Below are positions 24,801-36,800 of a stretch of 64,000 nt of DNA, one piece after another. The position numbers and the translations under genes were made by a program. Numbering within the stretch: the first letter of the stretch is position 1; every line of letters begins with the position of its first letter. This DNA is from Chrysomallon squamiferum (lineage: Eukaryota > Mollusca > Gastropoda > Neomphalida > Peltospiridae). The stretch is taken from assembly GCA_012295275.1 (NCBI GenBank), contig CM022673.1, forward strand, positions 8,985,311 to 9,049,310. Direction: 5' to 3'. A model generated the notes under the pieces. That model did not search any database, had not been told where the DNA came from, and saw only the letters and a program-made list of their open reading frames with translations.

Positions 24801-27800
24801 ATAGAATGTTTCATTTGTCTGGTGCTTCATCAAGAAATCTACTTGCCTGGCAATATTTTAATTCAGTAAATGTTTTGTACACTGGACAGCCATTAAAGTA
24901 CAGCAGAATAGATTTTCAAGTGCTAATTTCAAACTATGTATTAAAAGGATTCTAATATTTTACCCTGTTGGTTTAATGTCTGCAGTATCGACATCCATCA
25001 CAAGTAGTGGGGCGACTTCAGGATTATCTGCAGAAAGATTGCCAGTCTCCTCAGGGTGGTTGTCATTTTCAGGTGGGTTGCCATCAGGAGTGTCATCCTT
25101 TTGAAAGAGCTCCACTGTTGCTGGCTCAGCAGCAGGGCATATAGACAGGCTGATATCTGCTTCAGCATCCTGTTGGAAAACAAAAAGTTGAGCTATTTGA
25201 GGACACAGAAACACAATCAGTTGATATTAAAAAAATGTTAGTCAGAATGTACTTAATTTAGAACAAGCAGATCAATTGTAATGCTCAGTTTAAATAGTAA
25301 ATGTACATCCAAAAACAGAGAACAAAGATTACATCCCTGAATCAAGCAATATCAAAACCTACAAATATTTATTGTTTTTACTAATTAGAATAAAAAGTGT
25401 TACAAGTAAATTGCACTCAGCGTAAAATTATATATACCTTGCTGGGTGACAGTTACGCTGCAGAGACACTTCATTCCGGCCTTACAAAATAGGATGGCAG
25501 TTGATATGAACACAGTTGTTTGATTCATCAGTAATGAAGCATGTTGCCAGCTGCCTTTCTCAGTTACTGGTGATATATGGTTTCACCATCCTAAGACAGG
25601 GCTGCTGTCTTGTCTGCTGTAGAGGTTTCAGGTTGCTCGCCTGCTGTCTCTTTCTCTTGATGTCCACACTTTCTATGAAGCAGAAGGATTGCTTGTAGTG
25701 GACATGACCATCTACTTTACTCAGGTGATCATATCAGTACAAGAAGAATTCCTCAGCGGTGTTAATTTCTGTTCTCCTTTCCTTGATGATTAATAACTTT
25801 CTTTAGGGTACCAAACTCATGGTCCTTTGCCAAATGCTGTTCAGAATGAAGGCAAACTTGTTTTTGTATTGTGTAGGCACTCTATCAGAGAAATACACAA
25901 CTTTTTGCATGGAAACACTGAACTTAAGTAGAACGTCCATTGTTAACAAGTTGAATGCATGGACAGCATCATGACAATGTTTCAGATCATTACTTAAAAA
26001 AATTAATGAATGATTTGTCATCAGGTTAGTCATCTTCAGGACACCTGTATGAGGCAACATTGGCATGGAGTGTCACCAAATTGTGTCCCCAGGGTGCTCC
26101 CTGAGCCTCATCCTGGTACCAACATGAAAAATTCTCTGCAAAATCCTGGCAGATGATAACCCAGCCTGCTGGAACATCACTGGAGACTGCATCATACTGT
26201 CTGCCTTGCCATCTGGCATTGAAGAGGTGTTTTAATATGCTGGCTGTCTCTTTCATCAGTTCTTTGATGAAATCAAGAGCCAGTAGGGTTTTTCTCTGTC
26301 TAGTCAGTTTCTTCTTGGTGACACCTTTGTGGATATATGTAGTGTTCTCCTACTTAAAGAAAACCACTTGTTCAGTGTGGGTCTCTAGTAGAGGACATAG
26401 TTTAATTTCAATGGCAGAGAGTTGATCAGGACAGGTCGATCTATCTTTATATGTTAAATCGTGTAAATGCTGAGATGCTGCGAAGGAACCATTCCCCTCT
26501 AGTTTGAGATCAACATTTGCGCAATACTTGCAGAGGCAGTTCTGTTTTCTTATGCATGTTGAGGGCAAGACATCTACGGATCTCAGCTGTCTAAATTTTG
26601 CCTTTGAAATGACTGTAAGTGTATTTTCTGATCTAAACATTTTGTATGTGGCTACCACTGACATATCCATCACTCTCCTTATGGTGTTTCTTGTATGTTT
26701 TATGATGTATACATTGTGAATTCATATTGCCACAGGAAACTCGTCCTTGGATCCTTTCTTTGCACTTCGTGCATCTGGCTGAGTGCAGGAAATGCCACTC
26801 CTATAAAACTGCTCCACCTTTTGGAGTGTCTGTGATGGCAGAGCATCTTTTTTTTTTTTTTTTCAGACATTAAAGTCATCCAAATTCTTTGCTTTTTGCA
26901 CCTTCTGGAGGAGTTAAAAGTTCATTCCTAAAAGTTTACTTTCTGAGTAAGAGTACTTTTTCTTTAGACTTAGCATGAGGGCCACCGTTTTCTTAGCAAT
27001 GACATCCTCCTTATTTCATTTTTTTCTTAGTGCATGCATACTTTCCTTGAGTGATGACAACGATGATGCAAGAAAATTTATCCTTGCATTTTCCTTACTT
27101 GGCCAAATAATAAATTTAAAAATACTTTTTTTTATATACACATTATTTTTACATTATGTTTAGTTTGAAAAAGAGTTAGTTCTTGACCTTGAACATATTT
27201 ACATTTAAAATGCTGCAGCAAGCATTTCCTGTTGCTGAATCCTTTTCAAATGTCTTATTTCTCTTTGTCTTTTTTGGAGTCTGGCGGATTTACTTTCCAT
27301 CATGTGGATTTGTTCAGAATCCTTTGAATGGGTTAACTTCATAGTAGCTCCACCCACCTGTTGTAAACCCAGTGCTGCTACTGTATTGGAAACACTTTTT
27401 ACACAGCTCTCATTAAATTCAATCACTGTCATTGCAACCCTACTGTTCACCCTTAATTTTCTTGGGGTATTTCTGCCAAATTATCGCATGCAGACTTTCA
27501 TTACTATTTTGGGTTTTCCCTTTTAGACATCAACATAAAATATTTTTACCTCACCAAGTTGAATATAGATTGATGTAACAAATTGTCCAACTGCTTTTGA
27601 CAGTGGTGTTCTCACATTTTTAGCATGGCTGCCTGGTTGTTCACCCACATCCAATGCTCATTGATAAAAACACCAGCTGTCGAGCTTCCCCTCCCACTTT
27701 TATCAAAGCTGCTCCCATCCGTTTTGACACATTCTTCCTTTTCTAATTTACATTCATCCCTATACACACTGAAAGAGGATAGATGTAAAAATGTTTTACC

Positions 27801-30800
27801 GTCACTATTTGACAGCATTGTTACATATCTAGATATTGACCTATTCCACAAAATGGCTGCAGTGGTTAGCCTTCCAGTTTAGATAATCTTGGTTTTCTCT
27901 GTCATAGCAGTCACCAACAGTAGCACAGACAGAGAATCTCATAATTAGTCATCCAACAACAATCATTTATAGGTGTCCTTGAGTCATCCAAGAAAGTGTT
28001 ATATGACACACTCCTATCTATTACATCACTTTCTGAATTAAGATCAGCAGAGGCCTTTTTCACACAGGCTGATGCTGACTGCAAACATTTGAATAGCTTC
28101 AGAAACTGCCTTTTGGTCTTTCTTGTATGTTTTATGATGTATACATTGTGAATTTATATTGCAGTTTGTGCATATACTAGTAAATTTGCACAGCATGTAT
28201 GGCATCATTTATGATTTTTATGTGATTATATATATGGCCAATTCTCAAAAGGTGAGCCTTGATGTGTGACACATAAAATTATTTTTGAATGGAAATGCTA
28301 ATATCTGACAAACATAACCTGTTGTTTCTGCTTTTCTTTTCATAAAATGAACTTTTCTGACTCCACTTTCTTCTTCAGTAGCTATTTTGGCATATCTTGT
28401 GGAAGAACAATAGTTGGGCCATAATAATGATAATTGTGGAGCAGATACAATTGGTGCCAGGTTCTGCCTGTGAACTGCATACTGAGAGCAAGCAGGTACA
28501 TGTGCAAGATGACTCTCTGGTGTACTTTCTCTGCAGACACTTGAGGCATTTTAAATCTTTTCCCTTTACTTTATGTTGTGTGGTCTGGTTCCATGTCTGA
28601 AACAGTTTTTGGTGATGCTGATGCTATCAAGTCATTAGTAGTGTGCACAGACTTCCATGGACTGAATGGCAGTGCAGCTTTTCTTTTTGATGCTGGCATT
28701 CTAAAATCATTAGTATCATCTCTAAATAACACAGCACACCCAGGCTCTTTTAAAGTAGATGATTCTAAACAGGAACCTAACAACCCTTTTCATTGTTAGT
28801 ATTTTCTATCCTGCCTTCTTTTTTTCCCTCATTGTTCTCGTCCAAGCTGCTGCTTGCTGATTGCTTTTCAGCCTCTGAGCATTGGTCATATTTTCATGCT
28901 GTTTCTATTGGCATCTAGTTGGGATTGCTCTAAGTTTGTAGCATACTTTTCAGGATCCATTGTTTTCAACTTGAGTTTCCAGTCTCTTGTTGATTCAGCA
29001 CCAGACCTTTTTTTTTTTGGTGTTGCTGGAGCTAAATGAGAAAGAAGCTGGTCTGTGATTATCTCATGATCATGGAAATGTTTGGCAAATATTCTTCTGC
29101 TCTGGTGAATAGTCATGATGGATGCAAAAACAGAAACCAGTTATTATTTTTCAGTTGACTAATTTAAAATGAATGAAAACCAACAACATTCTTGTTAACT
29201 GTTGTACCTAATTCAAATTGTGAGGCGGACTAGAGTGCATGAAGCTTTAAAATGATTATATTCAATACATTATCAATAAACAGTTGTAATGTAAATAATA
29301 CATCCTTGAATATTTTCAGTCATGTAGTTTAGTTTCTTTATTTCCAGTAATTCATTCAAGTATTGGAGTACGTGTAATAATACACCATTGTCCAAATGTT
29401 AATGTTTCTTCATGTTACTGACTACATAAATGTATCGATATTTGATTATATCATCTTCAGTAGGCAACAAATAGGTATAATGTGGCCTACTTGTTTTCCC
29501 AGTGAAAATTCATCCTGCATAACATACAAGATTTTGGTAAAATAGTTTCTTCTAACAGCTTCTGGGATGATTTTTGGTCCTTCATGGATGCCCTTTGCAA
29601 TTTTTCAGTAAAATAGCTGAAAAAATCTATCTTTGAGATTTGGAATCCTTATTAAATCAAGACATTAAATCCTTATTAAATCTAAATAGCTGGTCCAGGT
29701 TTTTAGTCATGTTAGCTATGATGTCTACCACAAAAGGAAGATCAGTTTATGCACTCTGTTTATATACAAAGAGATGTGTTGATGAAATATAGTTCCTTTA
29801 ATGTTTGTTGAAATCTCAAATTGATTTCTTAACTTAGTTTGTATTACTTCATATATTTATGTTGGACATTGAAAAATTCAATTTATGCAACTTTTTTCAA
29901 TGATGTTGTCTACTTTCTTTATCTCCATGAGTTCATTCTTCATGTAGTGGAGAACTACTTGCTGTAATCACACACCATTGTCATAATGTTTCTTCACATC
30001 AGCAACTATACAATTGTATTGATATTTGATTATAACATCTTCAGTAGGCAACAAATGGGTGGATTATGGACTACTTGTTTTCCCAGTGAAAACTGCTGCA
30101 CAACATACAAAATTTTGGTAAAATAGTTTCTTTTAACATTTTCAGGGATGATTTTTGGTCCATCACTATGCACTTTGCAGCATCTCAGTAAAATAACCAA
30201 TACGAAATGAAATTTTACAATGTTGCACCTGTAATCATACACTCTTGTCAAAATGTTAATGTTTCTCACATTACTGACTACACAAATGTATCACTATTTG
30301 ATTATACAATATTTGAATTTACAAGTTTGGCCTGGTTGTTTTCCCAATGAAAATCATGCACAAGATACAAGTTTTTGGTGAAATAGTTTTTCTAACAGCT
30401 GCAATAATGATTTAAAATATTACACCTGTAATCGTACACTCTTGTCAAAATGTTAATGTTTCTTTGCATCACTGAATTTCTATGGACAACTGCCACCCAT
30501 TTTTTATTCCAGTAATGATTTTCAAGCATAATGACATGCATACATGTATAAGGACACGTTTTTTTGATATTCAAACATAACAGACCATATATAAAATGAA
30601 ATTCAGAGTAGTCTGTCCATAGTTCTCTAGTAAAGCTTTGTATAGTGACAGTTCATTCACAATTACAGGTTTAACTGTAACCAGGTATATTAAGGTACTT
30701 CTTACAAGAGTTCATTGACACTTTTCAGTTTTCACACTTTTATGTTGTGTTCTGTTCTACTCAAATAATCCAGGACATGTTGGCTTTTTCACTGTCTGAA

Positions 30801-33800
30801 CAAAAACAAAAAATTTTTATGTAAAATATCAGGTGCTTTCCTAAATGAAACCATCTGATTTATTTCCATTTCAGATGTTTGTTCGGGCTTTAAAATGTCA
30901 TCTTCAGAAATTTTTAGGCACCAATGTTTGACTGGGCAACAACCCTTCCTCGAAGTTGTTAGTCCACACCAAATTCTTTTCCAACCTCTGGTGCATGTTC
31001 GTGCCAAATAACATAGATTTTGGTAAAATAGTTTCTTCAAAACATTCCATTAATAATGAATTTTAAGTTCTATGTGGAACAAATGCAACAGTAAAAATCT
31101 TCAAGTTTGCAATTTATTACTTGTTTTCCCAATGAAAATTCCTGCACAGCATAAAAGTTTTTGGTAAAATAGTTTCTTCAATTCATAATAATGATTGGGT
31201 TCTTCATGTATACAACTTTTCAATTTATTATGTGTAATAACAAAAGGTTCCATTCAATGCCTGAATTAGTCATCAGGAGGTTTGTATGGGATTTAACTTT
31301 TCCTTTGGTGATTCTCAAGGCTCTGTTGATTTTCTGACAAATCCATTAGATCATCCATATCAGCCAAAGTTTTGAAGGATTACTGGTCAGAACCAGTTGT
31401 TTTTCAGCTTTCTTTAATCTTTCTGAAGAATAATCTCTTCTGTTTCTTGGTGTCTTTTCATGACTGCCTGTCGGATGAATCCTTTGTAAGATTTTTGAAA
31501 TCCAAAGAATTTGTACCAATTTAGAATTTTTGCTTTAGCATTGTTGCTTTGATTTTTCAATTTCAGAAATCTTTTTAGATTTTTCTTCACCATTTGGCCA
31601 CATTAAGTCAGTCCAAATGGTTACCCTTATGATTTACTTGCTACTGTTGTTGAAGATGACTCTACCACTTTTCTAGACTCGGGAAATGGCAGATTTCTTT
31701 CTACTTTGATTGACAGTACCAGTTTTTTCCAATTTGCACCTTAGCTGCTTTTGTGAGTCTGCAAAGTGTTTTTCTCAATTGGTCTTACTTCCATAGTCAA
31801 ATTGACCGCATCAAGCCCATGTCAATCTGTTATGATGTATATTCCGTCCATTCCAATACTTATGAAATTAAAACATCTTAGAGGATTTGGAATATATGGT
31901 ACAACGGAAATATGTAAATATTCTGCTTTCACAAAATCTGGAAGAGTGGGCACATTAAATGCTAAAAGAAATTACTTGTTGGAACACCTTGTGAGTAGAG
32001 ATGTTCACAAATCTCTTCCTCAGTAACACCTCCCAGATCCCTTCACTGAATCGCTATTTTCAATGTATACAGTGTTTTGTGTGGAATGACTCTCTGCTGA
32101 GCATTCTACTAACAGTGAAATATTCCTTCATTTCTTAACATTTTTAGGCTCACTGGCCAAGCCCTGGAACCCCTTCTGTACCACAAACAGCAATAGTTTT
32201 TACAAAGCCACATCATCAGCAGACTTGATGACAACAGACCTCAGCCAAGTTTTAAATAAGTTTTTATTTCTTCACATTATTTATCATCTCTATCTGAAGA
32301 TATAGATCCAATAACCTCAGCAGGGACTCTTTTCAGGGCCCCATTGGAAGGTGAGTATAATTTATTTTTAAATTCTGACACAACCATTAAAGTTTATCAA
32401 CCATGCCCCCATGTGCTGCTGCAGTTTACCACCAGTCATGCCAAGTATATATGGTTGAATACACAGGCAATACAAAAAAAAAAATTGCCAGACTGATCCT
32501 AGCCATCGCCCCAAGAGCAACAGATACAGACTAGTAGTTTTCCATATTTGCTCATGACAAAATTAAACAAAGCAATGGTTGTTAGCTCTTGAGCTTGGCC
32601 TGACCAGCCAATTGATCAGATCAGACCTCCTGTTTTCATGAACTCTTGGCCAAAGTTGTGTTAGTGTTCTTGGTTGCAGACATCAAATATAAGTCATGGG
32701 AAACAAGGCGCCTCATTCAAGAAGTTGTGCAATTATTAGCCGTTCTCAAAATGTTCCCCCTGCACCACAGTGATGTTACTGCACATGCAGGGGGAAATGT
32801 CGTGTTTCTTCACATCACTGACTAAACATCTTATGCTATCTTCAAGTTTGCTGTAGGCAATAAATGGTTGGAGTGTGGCCTGCTTGTTTTCCCAGTGAAA
32901 ACTCCTGCACAACATACAAGTTTTTGGTAAAATAGTTTCTTCTAACAGTTTTAATGATGATTTTATGCCATTCATCTATGCACTTCACAACATTTCAGTA
33001 AAAATAGCTGAAATAAACATTTGTTAAATTTTCACCTCAAATTATTACAGTTTATCTTGTACCTATCAAGGAAATAATAAGAGATTTGGAATCCTTATCA
33101 AATTAGCTTTCCAGTGACACAAGTTTCATTAAAATTGAACCACTGGGTTATCAAGATTTCAGTCTAAAAAGGGACGGTCTTACCCCTTTTTTTGCAAAAA
33201 GTCAAAATTTAAGGAACCATATCTCAAAAACTACTGTTCTGATTGAACTTATGTTTGAAATCTGGTCAAGTTACGACACATCCAAACTATATTTCAGCTA
33301 AATAGCTGATGCTTTACATTTGGTTGGAAGTTTCAAGAGATTTTATGTAGATGATGAAATCTCAAATTGATTTTTCAAGTTGGTGTTGAATTACTTCACA
33401 TCTTTGTCAGATATTGAAGAATTTGATTTCTGCAATTTATGTTCAGTGATGTTGTCTACTTTCTTTATTTCCATGAATTCATTCTTCATGTAGTGGAGAA
33501 CTACTTGCTGTAATCACACACCATTGTCATAATGTTAATGTTTCTTCACATCAGCAAATATACAATTGTATTGATATTTGATTATAACATCTTCAGTAGG
33601 CAACAAATGGGTGGAGTATGGGATACTTGTTTTCCCAGTGAAAACTGCTGCACAACATACAATATTTTGGTAAAATAGTTTCTTTTAACATTTTCATGGA
33701 TGATTTTTGGTCCTTCATTATGCATTTTGCAGTATCTTGGTAAAATAACTGAAATGAAATGAAAATTTAAAATGTTACACCTGTAATCATACACTCTTGT

Positions 33801-36800
33801 CAAAATGTTAATGTTTCTCACATCACTGACTACACAAATGTATCAATATTTGATTATACAATATTTGAACCTGGTTGTTTTCCCAATGAAAATCAAGCAT
33901 AAGATACAAGTTTTTGGTAAAATAGTTTCTTCTAACAGCTGCAATAATGATTTTAGGTCCTTCATATGTTCATATTCCATTTTTTTCAGTAAAATAGCTG
34001 AAATGAATTGTTTTCTGTGAATGAATTTGGGATTGTGCTATGGCAGTCAGTTTTATTCTATCAGTACCAATCCATTGCTGGTATATTATGGACATTCCTT
34101 CACTCTTCACAGAATCTTTAACTTGAGGATATCTGTTTTCATCGCTTTCATAAAAACTAATAATTTCACTTGCATTTCTTGTAACAAAGTGTTGCCTTTG
34201 TTCTTATCTCATTGTCCTAATACACCCTTCTGCTTTTTTTTTTTTTTTTTTTTTTACACTAGGTTGTTTGTGGCTGCACATTTTTTCATAATTCTATCTG
34301 TCTTCCCAGATCACCACCCAGGGTTGTGTTAAAATAAAGTACTAAAAATGTCACATTTCACTACTGCATTTTATGGTCAGGTATTTTACTACTAAACTAA
34401 CAAATACAACACCTGGAAATTTTTAATACGTTGTAGTAATATTCTGGAGTTATAATTTTCACTTCAAGTCATTTCAAGGTCAATTTGAGCACAAGGTTGA
34501 ATTCAAGGTCAAACAAAAGTTCAGAAGGTTACCACAATTTATCTTGCACCTACCAAGGATTTGCAATCCTTACCAAATTAGCTTTCCAATGACAGCAGTT
34601 TCATCAAAATCAAACGAAGACATTGTGGTCTGAAAAGGGGTGGACATGCCTGCTTTTATGGCAAAAACCTGAAACCAAAACTACTGCTCTGACTGAACCA
34701 ATATTTGATTATACCAAACTGTATTTTAGCAAAATAGAAGATGGTGAGGTTAAACCCATTGGGTTGTTTGACATGGAATGAACCATGTATGTTTTTTTTT
34801 TTGCTTTGGCAAGTTCAAGACATCTTTACGGAAAAAGGAAGCACATATTCAGTGTTATTCCAAACAGGATTCAGAAACAGAGGAGAATCTTGGTGATGGA
34901 AAAAAAACAAGAATTGACACTGACTTGGAAAAGCAAGATGAAGATGCCAAACCTTCATCAGAATGTGCACAGAACATTTCTCAGAAATCTGGGTTAGTGA
35001 ATTTGATCAGTGATGATTCAGTGTGAATTTGTTTCCTTTTATGTTCATTACTAGATTTCATAATTTTTAAAATAATAATAATATATAAATAACTTAATGA
35101 TAATATTTATTATTTTTATTCCATTTTCCAAATAGAACATTGAATAAATGTAGTAACTGTTCACTTGATCTGTATTTTTTTTCTTCTCAAAGATGAATTT
35201 GATTTTTTTTTTTTTTTTTTTTTTTATATATATATATATTAACTACTTCTATATATATGTTTGTTCATTTGTAATATGATTAAAATAGATCACAAAGAAT
35301 CAGTTAACATTATTAAACATAATTGATTTAGGTATGGAACTAGGGGAAACAAAATATTTCTTTCATTTCAGGTCAGAACAAGTTGGTCAAGATGTTTTAC
35401 AAAAGAACAGTTTAAATTGCCATGGATCATCACCAGGCATTTCATCAGCATGCAAATCAGAAGATCCAGAAACAGAAGAAGAGGTGCTTCTTCTTCTTCT
35501 TCTTCTTCTTCTTCTGCTTCTTCTTCTTCTTATTATTCTTATTATTATTTTAAATTTTAACTTTAGCACAATCAATCACATGGCGATTCAAAATGCTATT
35601 TAGACCATAGAAAAAAAAAAAAAATTGGTTTCCAAATACTTAATATGGAAAATAACAAGAATACTAATCCTTATTATATGTGATTGAATATATTATTCAA
35701 CAATAACAAATAATTACAAATGAATTTGAAGAATATATAACCTTATGTAAAGTTTAATATGTAAGAGATAAAAATACTTTCAAATTTTGAAATGAAATTT
35801 TTCTTTTTAACTGTCTGGGTAACACTGAATTGTGTGTAGTTTATTATTATCACGTTTTTTGTAATTGCTGTGTTTGGCTTTTGTTTTATTATGTTTTGCC
35901 ATTTATGTTTTCATTGCAGGAAGAAATTTTGTCCTATGAAAAGATGAGGCTGAAAAATCTACAGGAGAATGCTGAATTTTTGGCATCTTTGGGAATCGAA
36001 AAAGTGAGCTGCTATCTTTATACTGTATTCTGTGGCCTAAAATGTAATTTGTTTGCTTGGTGCTTTCAGATGGTTATTTCTAGTTTTAATAATTTTTCTT
36101 AACTGGTATATTAAAACCAATATTTTGTGGTTTCCTGTATGTGCAAGTAAATTATTTTTTATGTCTTCTGACAATATATAGATAGTTAAGACAGATAAAA
36201 TGAATTTAAAAAAATAATAATAATTAAAAAAGGAGATAAGTAATCAAAATTTATGTATTAACAGTTCAAAATGTATTCCACTGTCTCTAAGTTTCTATTT
36301 ATCAGTCTGGACATGTTAGGTGTGTTAAAAGATTCTTATAAGCACCTAGTCATAATGTGAACAGAAACCAACTTTTTGTTTTCACTGAATCCTTTTTGTT
36401 TATCTGAATCCTTTTTATTTTCTGATTTGTGTCAGTCAAGAGCATGGATTAGCAAACATTTCTTGGATTCTTTGATAGCTTATTGACCTGCTTGCATTTA
36501 AAATAAATACATCTGTAATAAATTTCTCTATTTAAAGGTAAACATTGTTTTACCTTTGCATTAAGTTGTTCCTCCTTATTGCATTTTTTTAAAAATTTTC
36601 CCTATTTCCCCGATTCCCTTTTTGAAACCAGGACATTTATCAACCCTTTGTATAATCCCATCAACCACCATACCACCACCTGACTTAGATTTAATCAAAA
36701 AGACAAATTTATCTGTGACATTTAAAAAACAAAGGCGCTGCCACCACATGAAAATAGTTCTTGTATTAAACTTCATCTCATTTATGTTGTATATATATAT

